This document shows positions 30,062 through 41,455 of a DNA stretch of 56,129 bases, in pieces. The first letter of the stretch is position 1, and each line of letters opens with the position of its first letter. Location of the stretch: NCBI GenBank assembly GCA_025766275.1, contig JAFKAC010000228.1, positions 1-56,129 of the forward strand. The letters are read 5' to 3'. The position numbers were made by a program, and so were the translations under genes. The notes under the pieces were generated by a model that was not told the origin of the DNA, made no database searches, and worked only from the letters and a program-made list of their open reading frames with translations. This DNA is from Lactarius indigo (lineage: Eukaryota; Basidiomycota; Agaricomycetes; Russulales; Russulaceae).

Positions 30062-31372
30062 ATGTCTGTTTACCAAGCTACCGTATCCGCACCTGTTAAC
30101 ATTGCCTGCATAAAGTGCGACCCCTCCTTGTTGTCTCTAATCTTATCCTCACGTCCCTACTAGGTATTGGGGAAAGCGCGACACCAAGCTCATTCTCCCC
30201 ACAAATTCCTCTCTATCTGTTACCCTCGATCAAGACCACCTTCGGTCCACGACTACTTCGCGTGCTGATCCTTCGTTCGACAAGGACAGGCTATGGCTTA
30301 ACGGCAAAGAAGAGCCCATCGAGCCCGTTGGACGCCTCGCGACTTGCATTTCAGAAATGAAGCGCCTACGCGCAGCTGTCGAAGCGCAGAACCCCAGCGC
30401 GCCAAAGGTACGCACACGGTTCCCTCTTCGCTTCTGTCCCGTCCCTTCTCATCCGACTTCGCTTCCGCCGCTTAGCTGTCTACCTTCCCGGTACATATCG
30501 CTTCCCGGAACAATTTCCCCACCGCAGCCGGTCTCGCGTCATCCGCCTCAGGTTTTGCCGCCCTTGTTGCATCTCTCGCTTCCCTCTACGACTTGCCGGC
30601 AACTCCGTCTCAACTTTCTCTCATAGCTCGTCAAGGTTCCGGCTCCGCATGCCGTTCCCTTTTCGGTGGTTATGTTGCATGGGAGATGGGAACCTTAACT
30701 GACGGCTCTGACTCACTGGCCGTTGAGGTCGCTCCCCGTGAGCACTGGCCGGACATCCACGCGCTCATCTGCGTCGTTTCGGACGATAAAAAGGGCACAT
30801 CCTCCACGTCGGGCATGCAGCGCACCGTCGAAACATCTGCCCTCCTCCAACACCGCATCGCCCAGGTTGTCCCAGCGCGTATGGATGCGATCAAGGACGC
30901 CATCTTACGGCGTGATTTCCCTGCGTTCGCGCGTATAACGATGCAGGATTCGAATCAGTTCCACGCCGTAGCTCTTGACACCGACCCGCCGATCTTTTAC
31001 CTCAACGATGTCTCACGCGCCATCATTGCGCTCATCACCGAGTACAACCGCGCTGCAGGCGCGATCAAAGCCGCGTACACTTATGACGCCGGCCCGAATG
31101 CGGTCATCTACGCCCCGAAGGAGAACATCAAGGAGATCGCCGAGCTCTTGCTGCGATACTTCCCCCAGGCCGAGCCGTTCGCGGATCCTTTCTCGCTCGG
31201 CGTGGACAACCAGGGTAGGTTACCTAATGGATTCAACGAAAAGGTGGCAAAAATATTCCCCGTGGCGAGTGTTAAGGGATTCATACACACCCGTGTGGGC
31301 GATGGCCCGCGCAAGCTAAGTGCTACGGAGAGTTTGCTCGGGTCAAATGGTCTGCCAACGTTCTTGGCGTAA
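30062..31372 (+). CDS. ERG19: Diphosphomevalonate decarboxylase (397 aa, 3 exons)
   Basis: Exons are 30062-30114, 30164-30407 and 30476-31372; phases close and length matches the family (about 396 aa). It carries out ATP-dependent decarboxylation of mevalonate diphosphate to isopentenyl diphosphate in the cytosolic mevalonate pathway to sterols. Motifs: VNIACIKYWGKRD (residues 12-24), the GHMP phosphate loop FPTAAGLASSASGFAAL, the catalytic segment RQGSGSACRSLFGGYV, and AYTYDAGPNAVIY near the C-terminus with the catalytic Asp. The gene is transcribed away from CCR4. Confidence 0.96.
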
Positions 31373-31532
31373 ATTTTGATGTCCTCGATATAGATCTACT
31401 GGGGTGTATTGCATAGAGCTTGTATTGTATACTGGCATACTGACGTACTTTTACAAGTGGCATACAATATAGAGCTTGTCACGTGATTGGACTCCAATAT
31501 TGGGAATTAACCCTGACCATGAACCTGTCGAG

Positions 31533-32266
31533 ATGCAACACGCGTTTAGGATTGCCCTCAAGGGCACTCCCCTCCTGCCGACCACTACCATCTTCCACCG
31601 ACACCTTCTAGCTTCTGCTCATCGAGGAAGACATATTTCCACTCGCCAAACACCCGCAAACCTCACATCTGTGGTCAAAAAAGCTGCTAAAAACACGCAG
31701 AAACCACCACAGAGCACGTCGTCATCCCTCGACCCTCTTCCCGACCCTCCCCCGTCACTTAAAGGCACACCGCCAATTATCAACACACGCGATATTGAAG
31801 AGTACGTTCAACCTCTATATTCGCGAGGATGGGGGCTTGCACCAATTCTGCCCAACGGTAATGGCATCCCGGTGCTGCGTAAGCGGTTTGAGTTTGCGAA
31901 CGCGGACGCACTGCACGAGTTCTTGGCGGATCTCAGAGAGTACGAGAATGAGAAGCAGGTTTGTTCCCTTTCACGGAACAACTTCTTCGTGCTGCTTAAT
32001 TGCATTTCCAGCACCACGCGAAGACGAACGTATTTGAAGACCAGCACTCCGTACTCGTCAGTACATGGACGCACGTAGCGAGAAAGCAGAAAGCAGATGC
32101 AAGTGGTGAAGACACACAGACGCAAGGCGTGACCGTACGCGATATTCGCCTCGCGTATGCTCTCGAGAAACTGTTTGAGAGTGCGCTGGCTGCGAGTGGA
32201 GCAGATTATGTCCCCCGGCTGCGTCCAGAGGCAGATCGGCCCAAGACATTGGAGGAGTATAGTTGA
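31533..32266 (+). CDS. Pterin-4a-carbinolamine dehydratase-like protein, possibly mitochondrial (226 aa)
   Basis: Exons are 31533-31958 and 32012-32266. The first ~45 residues lack acidic residues and are rich in Arg, His, Ser and Leu (MQHAFRIALKGTPLLP...), as in mitochondrial presequences. The C-terminal half has the DCoH/PCD pattern: RGWGLAPI, LRKRFEFANADALHEFL, the paired His of EKQHHAKTNV, VSTWTH and GVTVRDIRLAYALEKL. The family regenerates tetrahydropterin cofactors by dehydrating 4a-hydroxy pterins; a mitochondrial fungal member may serve another hydroxylation. An earlier in-frame non-ATG start is not used. Confidence 0.85.
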
Positions 32267-32591
32267 CTTTAAGGCGTACCATCTGCGTCTATTCCCCATG
32301 CAACTCCTACCTTCCGTCTTCAAAACTCGGACATAACTAAGTTACGCCTGAACTGTGTGACCGCCACCAATACCAGGAGATGTAGTTGTCTTGTGACCAT
32401 CAGTTCCGTAACTTTCCAATAGCGGTATTTCAAGAGCGCGTGCACCTCAATGAATACCTCTTGTATGCGTAGGATATAGCAACATATTCGCGATGGCTAG
32501 CACATCGAGAACAAACGCTCGAGATCGCATCTCGTGACTTACGATTTCCAGGCACAACTTGTCCGGGGTGAGCCGGTTCGTTACGATCACC
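32267..32591. other. Spacer, no gene
   Basis: No conserved frame between the dehydratase-like gene and the zinc-knuckle gene. It probably holds their terminator and promoter. No TATA element stands out. Confidence 0.4.
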
Positions 32592-33689
32592 ATGACGCGG
32601 TACACGAACGCTGGTCGAAAAAGAACGTATTTACAAGCCAGTTTTGGCCCCAACGACCACGAAACTCTCACGACGACCACTTCTGCATCCGTGCTGGACT
32701 CTTCTGATCCATTGCAAGCTCAGCAAGAAGTTAGGATGGGCGATGTCCAGCCCAGTCGTAAACGCCGCCGAAGGAGCAAAGTGGGATCAGAGGAAAAGGT
32801 AGTGGCAGACGATGGGGGCGATAAACCGGTGGTTAAGAGTGAAAAGACGAAAAAGGCGTTAGCAAAGCTGAAAGCCAAGGAAAGAGCGAAACGGGCCAAA
32901 AAAAGTACGTTATCGTGTCTGTGAAGGAAGAATGTGACTCTTGAGCCTGCGCTGTAGCCGCTGCGGACAGAGCTGCTGCATCCGAGACGCGGCGCCTTAA
33001 ACGCAAGGTGGAACGATGCGCGAATACGACGTGCTTTGCCTGCCGCGAAGTCGGGCACTCTGCCAGGGACTGCCCATCAATACAGCCCGGGACTGGCGAT
33101 GGCACCACAAAAACAACCAAGAACCTCGTCGGTATCTGCTACCGGTGCGCTATCGACCGTCTGCCGCCACTCTTTATACCATAATGCCTTTGCACCAGGT
33201 GCGGTTCTCGAAAACATAACCTTGCGCGATGTCGCAAGCCGCCAGAGCCAGACGACTCTTTGCCCTTCGCGTCGTGCTTCGTGTGCTCCGGACTGGGCCA
33301 TCTCGCGGGCTCGTGTCCAAACAATAACGGCAAAGGGGTGTACCCGAACGGAGGCTCGTGTAAACTGTGCGGAGAAACGACGCATCTCGCAAAGGATTGC
33401 ACCCTGCGCAAAAAAATTGGTCAGTCGTCCGTGATCCCAACTACTTTTTGTGTGATTTTGACCAAGATTTTGCAATTGAACAGATGGGGATGCCGCTGCA
33501 GCTCTACTGGGTACAGGTCGCGAGGCTGGTGCTGACGAGGACGACTTCCACATGATTCGAAGAAGAAATCTGGAAATCGACAAGGACGAGCGGAAAGAGG
33601 CGAAGGCCCTGCGGGTGGGTGGTGTTGCGGGTGTCGTCAAGGTGTCTGGTAGGACTTCTGTCAAGCCAAATAAAGTGGTGCACTTCTGA
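32592..33689 (+). CDS. ZCCHC9-like zinc-knuckle protein (308 aa, 4 exons)
   Basis: Exons are 32592-32904, 32958-33144, 33199-33419 and 33484-33689; phases close. A basic, Lys/Arg-rich N-terminus (about 55-125, with RKRRRRSK) precedes four CCHC-type knuckles: CFACREVGHSARDC, CYRCGSRKHNLARC, CFVCSGLGHLAGSC and CKLCGETTHLAKDC (about 130-240). The tail ends in KVVHF, close to the KxDVVNF end of human ZCCHC9. It is likely a nuclear or nucleolar RNA-binding protein in pre-rRNA metabolism, inferred from family. Confidence 0.88.
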
Positions 33690-33947
33690 ACCCACAATGT
33701 CCTTTCAAATTCTGATCTGGCGCCGAGATCAAGCTTGTGCAAGACAGACTTTTTGCTATCATCAGAGAACTTCCAATTTTCCTATCGCTACAGAGTTTAC
33801 AATCGAGGGGTTTCTACCGGATAAGATATGGAACTGTATGCATACGCAGAAGGAACTGGATGTGTTTTCGGTTTGGAATAGTAGTAGATGGTTTGGCTAA
33901 ACATGGTCATACTATGACGTCAGTGAAGCCCCACTAAACAAACCACC

Positions 33948-35041
33948 ATGAATGCAAGGATTATATATGGCACTGCATGGTACGTATTGGATTGGTTTTT
34001 TTGAAGTAGATACTCAGCGAGCCACAGGAAGAAAGAACGGACGACAGCTCTGGTTGTGAGTGCCGTGTTGGCTGGTTTCAGAGCTATCGACACCGGTCAG
34101 TCATCCGAATACTGTGTAACTCTCTGAACCTGAGGACGTACATGACCACCAGCGTGTCAACCTAAGCACTACCGGTGAGTTATTACAATGCCCCACCGTA
34201 ACTTTGGGGTCTAACCCGCAAATTGGGTAAGGGAGGACCTTGTCGGTGAGGCCCTGGAGATCTTGTACCAAAAGCATGGATACAAACGGGAGGATCTGTT
34301 CCTTCAGACGAAGTGAGCTATAACTGTTCATGGCACCAGTGATGGGTCATCACACTGGCCAATGCAACAGATTCACATCAATCAGTGGGCAAGACACCTC
34401 CCAGCCGCTTCCATACGACCCCTCCAGCACCGTGGAAGTGCAGGTCTGCAGCTCCTTCGCAACCTCCTTACGACAACTCCGTACAACATATCTTGACTCA
34501 TTTATATTACACTCTCCCCTGGAGACCTATGCAATGACCCTGCAGGCGTGGCGCATACTTGTTACTCTACAAGACGAGGGCCGTGTACGTGCAATCGGTC
34601 TCAGTAACACGTACGACCCGACTCTTCTTGCCCGATTGGGGGAAGACAGTGGGCGCACGGTACAGGTCGTGCAGAACCGCTGGTACGAGCGAAACGGGTG
34701 GGACCGTGAGGTCATGAAATGGTGCAACGCCAACAATGCACAATACCAGTAAGTCACCCGTGTTGCTACTCAAGAGCGCCACACGACCGGTATTATTGAT
34801 TAGATCGTTCTGGACGTTGACGGGCTCGCCGAGCCTGCTTTCGCATCCGGCCATTGCTACCTTCGCTGAGGAAAATAAGTGCACGCCTCCCCAGGCAGTG
34901 TACCGCTTTGCTCAGTCCCTAGGCATCACACCACTTTCCGGAACGACCGACGAGACCCACATGCGAGAGGACCTCGTCGCCGAGAGCCTTAACCAAGGGG
35001 AGGAGTGCTTCGGAACACTGACCAGATTCATATGGGGTTAG
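33948..35041 (+). CDS. Aldo/keto reductase with 22-nt microexon (272 aa, 6 exons)
   Basis: Exons are 33948-33979, 34028-34095, 34153-34174 (22 nt), 34232-34312, 34371-34748 and 34804-35041; phases close. NADPH-dependent aldo/keto reductase fold: YGTAWKKE near the N-terminus, GFRAIDTACQPKHYRED (catalytic Asp and Tyr), LFLQTKF (catalytic Lys), LDSFILHSP (catalytic His), VRAIGLSNTYD, VVQNRWYERNGWD and a C-terminal GITPLSGTTDETHMRED that replaces the usual IPGA-RS phosphate-binding motif. Substrate unknown. The start is the only ATG that joins in phase. It converges with the Yippee gene; the stops are 89 bp apart. Confidence 0.85.
34153..34174 (+). other. 22-nt microexon of the aldo/keto reductase
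   Basis: CGTGTCAACCTAAGCACTACCG, between CACCAG and GTGAGT, encodes the ACQPKHYR segment with the presumed active-site Tyr. Skipping it would change the frame. Confidence 0.75.
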
Positions 35042-35130
35042 ACGTTTAAATTGTCAAGCACTATACAACAGACTATGATCCGCAAAAATGGGTATTCATT
35101 AGCATCACGCATGGTGAGGCCTCGACCACA

Positions 35131-35721
35131 TCACCCCTCCAACGTCCAAGCATTGTTTTTGACAAGTCGCTCTCGCTCAAGAAGGTACTTCCCTGTATTC
35201 TTAAAGGTTGGTGAAGCACACAAATGAAGCGCATATAAAGGGCCCGACCTTCTTTGTACTTTTGCGACTGGTCCGATGCTTTGTGGTAGTACCACCCAAT
35301 CCTGTCGCCGCACCCGACACAAAACACATCGGCGACAGTATGGACGCCAGTACTGTATAGCGTTAGCTTCTTTTTGAGGGGAGGGAGTTTAGAACTCACA
35401 GTAATGGACGATCCTCCTTGTTACCCATCCTGACGTTGACGGCAGAATGCATTAAACTGTCACACGAGTCGGTTTCCAAGCCGCAATGACGATGTATAGC
35501 AAACGCACTACCCGCGTCCATCCCGACCAGAAAATGACTTGCTGATAAGTTCGTCTTTTAAAGCCTACGTGAATCGAACGGGAGTGTGTGTCTTCAGATC
35601 TGGCGGAGCAGGAGATTATGATTCTCACAATCACGACCGAGCAGTTGGAGCAGCAGAAACTCGGGTGACCCTCGAAAACGTGTGCGACTTTGGAAGAGGG
35701 CTGCTTTTCAGTGGAAGACAT
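35131..35721 (-). CDS. Yippee-family zinc-binding protein (122 aa, 5 exons)
   Basis: Exons on the minus strand are 35629-35721, 35512-35564, 35400-35456, 35249-35352 and 35131-35192; phases close, and the length equals the family norm (about 120 aa). Zinc ligands are in FCCSNC near the N-terminus and FCVGCGDRIGW in the second half. Other signature segments are ALKDELISKSFSGRDGRG, GVHTVADV and DQSQKYKEGKYLLERERL. The common THLA after the first CxxC is VVIA here. Yippee/Mis18-like folds act in cell-cycle and CTLH-linked complexes in animals; the fungal role is unclear. Confidence 0.9.
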
Positions 35722-35932
35722 ACAGTTTCAAGCCTCTGGGCCTTATGCTAGTGGATGTGTAGATATGGCGCGCAATGCGCCCATGTACATAGTGAAACTG
35801 GAAGGCAATCCCAGGCTTCCTTATCCGGCCTTGCACCGCACCAGTACTGCATCGACTCTCTCCCGGGCCGCGACACTATTACTCTTGGGCCCAGGCGTTG
35901 GTGTCAGTCTCGTCTGCTGCGCTTGACCACCA

Positions 35933-36726
35933 ATGGGAAAAAAGAATAAAGACGAAGGGCCAAACCCGAACGGCGTCGTGAATCGAGATATCCTGCAGCG
36001 GCTCAACTTCCTATACCAGGCTTCTGCATACCTCGAGTCCATCTCGTCTAAAAGCGATGTATGCCCCGAGGTCGGTTCTTCAACAGATGTCATGGAAGAT
36101 GTCTCGGCAGATGTCTCGGGATCTGCGCGTCCAACTGCAGGTCTTACAAAAGCGCAATTGGGGAGAAGGGAGCGGCGGCGTAAAAGGCGAGTGATACAGG
36201 CAGCAGACATTGGGCAAGGGTACGTCCGCGCTATGAGATTGATCGGACAGAAAACGACGGTGAAAATGTAAGTACTTCCGGCCTGCGACATGTATGCCCG
36301 TTTAACACCGGCGCCGCGCTGCTAGGGACCCTTCTGTAAAGCGGACGCTTTGCAAGGGGTGCGACACGATCCTTATCCCCGGCCTGTCCGCCACCGTTCG
36401 AGTGAATGGTGAGTTGTTGTCCTGGATGCTCTCGTACCCGACGCTGAACCCCCGTCCAAGGTTCCAATAATCATCGTCACCTCGTAACTACGACCTGTTT
36501 TCGTTGCAAATCGTCACGTCGCATTCCTGCACCCCCTGTCTTTAAGCCAGACTCGGCGGCTCCTCCTCATGACGATGCGGTGATGGAGGTCGACAAATCT
36601 GGGGGTTCGGCCCCCCGGAAGTCCAAGCGCAGACGCGGGCCACCGCCTCGCTCCCCACCGCTTTTCGAGCGAGAAGGACATGTCATATTTCGTGGCCTCG
36701 TTCAGATAGGACCGAAGCCTCCGTAA
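35933..36726 (+). CDS. RPR2: Rpr2/Rpp21-type RNase P/MRP subunit (227 aa, 3 exons)
   Basis: Exons are 35933-36267, 36326-36408 and 36461-36726; phases close. The N-terminal helix region (NRDILQRLNFLYQASAYLES) and the zinc-ribbon halves TLCKGCDTI and TTCFRCKSS, separated by LIPGLSATVRVN, match the Rpr2/Rpp21/SNM1 family, which binds the RNA of nuclear RNase P for tRNA 5' processing. An unusual Ser/Asp/Val insertion of about 45 residues separates the first helices from a basic RRERRRKRR segment. The symbol is by family; SNM1-type (MRP) identity cannot be excluded. It diverges from the Yippee gene across 211 bp. Confidence 0.85.
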
Positions 36727-38145
36727 CAACGAAAATTTCGCGTGTCTGTAAGATATGCGTAGAACATGCCGGAGGGACCTCGTGCCATCCCTCGATATGA
36801 TTCGTAAACGTTGTCGTATTTGTACTGAACAATTTGTGTTAATGCACCAACAAAGGGCTTATTTTTATATTTATTTCCAAGGTTGAGAGGGGAGTAATAA
36901 CACAGCAGGGTGTTCCATGTGCACATGTTTTATTCATAGGTAACATCGATACAGTCACAGTCGCGCGCACTCAGTGGTAGGAGTATCTCCTCAGTGGGTA
37001 GCTGGAGTCGCAGGTGGAGGACGATGACCAATTTCATGACCTGTGCAAGAAGTTTAGTGGCTTCATGTTGCTCTCCGTGCACGCAGATAACGTGGGGCAA
37101 ACAAAGCAAGTAGAACAGGCGGATAGAGGAGTGCGAGTGCTTGGTGAAGAAAGCAAAGATACGGAAAGTGGCAGAAGCGCAGCCACGAAAAGGCGCGACA
37201 CGAAAAGTCGGGTAAGAGTCGTTACAAATAGGTACTGCAGTATATGAAAGAAGGAAGACATGCCAAACAGAGCGACGAGGTCACCTGTGGAGTGACCATT
37301 GACCAGGAAACGTTCGTAGGCTTACTAGGCTTACACTGAGTAGCGTGGAGGAGAAGACCAGTGGTTTGTTAAGACGGAACGCTTGGAAACGAACATGTAC
37401 GAAAGAAATTGAAAGTGAGAGGAGAGAGAAAGCGAGCGATTCACGAATTCAACGACCTAGTGAGGACAACGAATTGGCAACACGGCCAAGAGCACGACTG
37501 AATGATTTCGTGAAGGCGGAGCGAGGCGCGGGAGAAAGCACGTGATGTAAGACCTGCCCTAAACACCTTTCTCTATATAAGACCGTCGTCCTGCTTTCCC
37601 GTTTTTCTTTAGAACATACTCAGCTAGGATCTATTCTATAGAAACTAACTCGAGTCTTGCATGTTTACACATGCCACGTCCTTCATCTCCAGTCGATGAC
37701 CACCGCGCACACTCGTTATACAGAGAACATACTGTCTCCCAGGAGCAGATCGAGGACGTTAGGCTTGGGAGCTTGGGAGCCTTTGGGTGACCTGCATACC
37801 TTGCCTGCGAGTTGTGCGTTTGTCTGATGGAGCTCTTCTGGATGTGCGTTCTTTTCCTCATTTGAAGTCCTTACGGAGTGTTTTTGTATGTATGTTCTGA
37901 TGAAAGAAAAAGTTTCTCCAAAATTTTTTTAATGTGTTTATCGTCATCGAAAAAAATATTCTAGAGTGTCTTTTCAACACATCAAGGTACATCAATCATT
38001 AATACGTTAGATCAACCACAGCCTTACAGTGATTGCTGATTAATGTTGGTCAACGCTGACTATGGTATGTCGACTGTTAAAAGCCTGTCAGGCGAAAGCA
38101 TGTTAAGTGTTGTATGTGTTTTGTTGCTATGATAGTTCGAAGAAG
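36727..38145. other. Gene-poor 1.4-kb interval
   Basis: No family-supported gene is visible. A consensus TATATAAG at 37,573-37,580 is followed about 90 nt later by a 39-codon open frame (37,671-37,790, MPRPSSPVDDHRAHS start). This could be a small gene or a non-coding RNA promoter. The right part (37,900-38,110) is AT-rich, probably the 3' flank of the minus-strand gene. Confidence 0.35.
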
Positions 38146-39918
38146 TCACACGTCCCCAATGAGTTTCACCAGTATCTCCTTTACCGTTCTTCTCCTCCAA
38201 ACTCCTTCGTTACTTTCAACACCCGCTGGTACCCGGGGAGCAGTTGCTAAATATACAACCCCTGCCATCATCTCGTCCTCTGGTCCATCGCGCACACGCA
38301 GTCGATGTGAAATGACACGAGGCACGACCTTTGCAGCGTCGACTTCTGACACGTCCCACTTCTCTCGTGGGTCCACGTGCAACCAATCCGCTTCTGCGCC
38401 AGATGCATCCGACTGCGAGGGTAGTGAAGCCGCGGAGCGCGCTATCCCGGCCCATTGCAAGTGCACGCTTGCGTGAAGCGATCCCGAGCTTCCGGCCGCT
38501 GACGTGGCTGGGAGTGCCGCGGCGCGCTCGATGAGGGCGGATCCTACGTCGCCAGCACCGAGGACACGGTGTGCGCGCACCAACGCCTCCGCATCTTGCA
38601 CGCAACGCACGCCGAGCAGCGTACCGTCAAGTTCGTGGTGGTGCCGCGCGGCGCCGATCAGGTCCGCGATGTAGAGTCGGAGCGACGCGTGCATGTTCAC
38701 GTGAGCCGGCGTGCTGAGGGAGCGAAGACGCGGGAGCAGTTCGCGTGGGAAGATCGGGGTGGTCGGTTGTTGCGCAGGTGTCGAGGCCTGTGACGGAGAC
38801 CGCGTGCCGGGAGACTGCGAGGCGAGGTACGCAGTGTACGCTTGTCGGGTGCTGGGATGCAGGGCGACGGGCACGCTGAGCGAAAATTTGTCGAGCTACA
38901 AGTGGCGTGTTTTTGGTTAAGGTGCATGAGATGAGACAAGTTTGTGGTGGGGTGACATGCCAGGCTTTTATGGACCGAAGGACGCTCGCGTGGGTCGAAC
39001 GGACAGACGCAAACAAGGACGAAATCTTCGGGAAGATCCCAAGAGGCGTGGTTGGCGCTGCCTGGATCCTCGTCAAATGTGACGCGGTTCTCGAGTAGGG
39101 TACGAAGTAAGGCACGTTGGCATGGCACGCTGGCGTGCTCAAGCCCCGTCACCACGACGGCCGTCGGCAGCAACGAGGTTGATGAGGATCGGTGCAGTAC
39201 TCGTGAACTTTCAGGATCGGTAGACCCCGATGGACCGAAACGTGTTCCCGGTGCATGAAAAGGGGCACGGAAGGGGAAGCCGGACTTCGTACTTGCACGT
39301 TCGCGCTGAGAACTGGTTGACGAAACGTCCAGTTCGCTGGCCTGTCGCCCATGTCGTCTGTGGTCGTCTAAGATAGGATGAGACTGCGAGCGCTTTGCAC
39401 GCATCCTCAAAGAAGAGTCCATCTTGCTTGTTGGTGCTCCTTGATTAGGTGAGGAGAAGATGGACGGGACAAAGGACGATGGCGGGATACTACCCGATGA
39501 AGGTGATATCCTATGTTTGTGGGTTGCATAGCCAAATATATAGGCAAATATCTGGAAAGAACAGTAAGTATGGCCGGGCTGGCAAACGGCGAGAAGTCGC
39601 AAACCGTCAAGCTGACCTTGACCAGCTCGCGGGGATGAAGACAAATACGAAATTACTGACAAGGGCAGCGAGATTCTGGACGACGGTGATATCCTCCTCC
39701 TTCGGTCTTAGCAGAACGTGTTTGTTTCCCGCCATGACGCATAGTGAAATTGCTTGAAAGATGACAGGGTCTAGAGGTACATCGGGTGCAGTTGCGCGAA
39801 TGAAATCGAGTAGGGAAGCGAAGAAGTCAGGCGTCCCCGGAGTTCCCAAGCGCGGAACAATGTTCTGGCTCTGCGGTAAATCCGAATGATAATAGACGGA
39901 GGATGATGTGTCGCCCAT
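38146..39918 (-). CDS. MoxR/Mg-chelatase-like AAA protein lacking a clear Walker A (532 aa)
   Basis: Exons on the minus strand are 39661-39918, 38961-39551 and 38146-38895; phases close if the second intron uses a GC donor (GCATGT). The N-terminal segment AGNKHVLLRPKEEDI lies where MoxR-type ATPases carry the P-loop but lacks GxxxxGKS/T. After a Ser-rich insertion comes VVVTGLEHASVPCQRALLRTLLE, the Walker B/sensor-like region, then WDLPEDFVLVCVCPFDPRERPSVHKSLLDKF and a C-terminal helical lid (LRLYIADLIGAARHHHELDGTLLGVR). Fungal Mg-chelatase-like homologues share these motifs; function is unknown since fungi make no chlorophyll. Confidence 0.75.
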
Positions 39919-40297
39919 CCCAAGTTGGGACGTTACGGCCAGTTACTGTTACTGTTAGTAGCGGCCAAGCAGGTCAGGGTAGATGTAAACACACGTGACG
40001 GGGACCAGATGAAGTAGAGTAATTTAGAACGAACTATAACTTTAACCCATTAACTTTGCGCTTCTCCTCCGGACTCCCCACTTACCCGCCCAGGAATCCC
40101 CTCCAGGACTCACCCTGTCTCTCACATATCTTTACCCTCTCCCTCCTCACGGGGCTTTCTCTCATCCTACCGCTGTGGGACTTTCCATCGTCCTCTGCCC
40201 CGTTTCACTAGCTATCTCCCCCAGAACGCGAAACACCCCACATCCAATCAAGTTCCCGTACTATCATCTTCCCCCCAACACGTTCCCTCCATAGCAC
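39919..40297. promoter_or_regulatory. Shared upstream region of two divergent genes
   Basis: 379 bp between the MoxR-like start and the start of the disordered protein gene. The right 250 bp is strongly pyrimidine-rich on the plus strand (repeated ctctccc, ccccac), a common feature of basidiomycete 5' leaders. No TATA element is evident. Confidence 0.4.
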
Positions 40298-41455
40298 ATG
40301 GCTAGCCTTTTGACCGTGGTTCCTGGCTCACGCCGTCCCATTCGTGTCGACTCAACTGGTGTTGTAGTTAATATCGCGGTTCAAGGACCCGACCGTTCCT
40401 CGTTCTCCAAGTTGGGCGCAAACTCCTCTGCCTCCCGCAGGAAGCCACAGACTACCTACAGATCGCCCTCTCTCCAGTTCCCGAGCGATTTGTGCATTGA
40501 GCACTCCGGTCAAACAATTCGTCCGTCACCAACGGGTCTCGGCCCGCCACCGGCCCTTCCCGCCCGTCGTTCACACGCATCGCCCGCCGCCACCACTACC
40601 AATGTGCCAGTCAGAATGAAATACCCAATGAAACCGCCTTTGCCAATCTACCACCCGCTCGGTCGACTGGCACTCTCCTTACCGGAGCTTGACCCTGGCA
40701 TGCGTAGTTCATTAAGCTCAGCCGACGATGCGATGCGTGGTTCTGCTTCGCGATCTCGGCGGCCCGCTACCAGGGTGCGAGATGCCGCCGATGCCGATAA
40801 CGGAGATACCGGCACACCCCTGGCTGTGCCTGTCGAAGCCCCTGCACCGCCCGAAAAACCGAGCCCTCGCAAGCGACGCAGTGGCGGACAAACCAACTCC
40901 CGTCGCCGTAGGCGTGAGGCAGACGACGGCGATGCGACGTATCCTGCAAAGCGCACACGCGCAAATCGCGCCCCTCCTGTACCTGCTTCAGACAGCGGAT
41001 CACTGGGCAATGGTGCTGACGTGCCAGATGCGGATGGAACCGAGGAAGGCGTGAAAGCTCCCGAGAGACGCTCAACGCGTTCGCGTGCCGCCGCGCAAGT
41101 GAAACCTCCTCCTGTCCGAAGGAATTCGAGTGCAAGTGATAGGACGCAAACGTCCGTGTCCGTATCCATCGCGGGCGGCCAGCCGAGGAAAGAGGATGTT
41201 GACGTCACACCAACTGGCGCAACTGCGCGCTCGTCAGCCTCATCTGGAGAGGCCGAAGCCCCGGCGGTCCAAATGGCTGTGGACGAGGCCACAGCGCGAG
41301 GTACCGTGACCGAGTCACAGCCAGCAAAACTCGGGGCCGATGGTCCTCCCCAGACAACAGCCCCGGACGGTCCCCTTACATCCGGCGCCCCACAAAAAAA
41401 CCCTCGTGAGGGCGAGCCCGGCGAGGAAGGTGGATTGCGTTTATCATCTTCTTGA
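40298..41455 (+). CDS. Unrecognised Pro/Ser/Arg-rich, probably disordered protein (385 aa)
   Basis: A single open exon. The N-terminal ~150 residues mix short hydrophobic blocks with Pro/Ser (PGSRRPIRVDSTGVVVNIAVQG, LPIYHPLGRLALSLPEL). The rest is low-complexity, with basic clusters that could be nuclear signals (RKRRSGGQTNSRRRRREADD, AKRTRAN) and acidic or Gly-rich ends. No domain is recognised. High GC and codon bias like the neighbours, plus the conserved-looking leader, argue for a real gene. The end may be extended by an unseen intron. Confidence 0.65.
   Translation: MASLLTVVPGSRRPIRVDSTGVVVNIAVQGPDRSSFSKLGANSSASRRKPQTTYRSPSLQFPSDLCIEHSGQTIRPSPTGLGPPPALPARRSHASPAATTTNVPVRMKYPMKPPLPIYHPLGRLALSLPELDPGMRSSLSSADDAMRGSASRSRRPATRVRDAADADNGDTGTPLAVPVEAPAPPEKPSPRKRRSGGQTNSRRRRREADDGDATYPAKRTRANRAPPVPASDSGSLGNGADVPDADGTEEGVKAPERRSTRSRAAAQVKPPPVRRNSSASDRTQTSVSVSIAGGQPRKEDVDVTPTGATARSSASSGEAEAPAVQMAVDEATARGTVTESQPAKLGADGPPQTTAPDGPLTSGAPQKNPREGEPGEEGGLRLSSS

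Noticed and set aside
34001..34320. Aldo/keto reductase as a pseudogene
   Set aside because: The 5' part looked broken at first, but using the acceptor at 34,027 and a 22-nt exon closes every phase and restores the catalytic Asp and Tyr.
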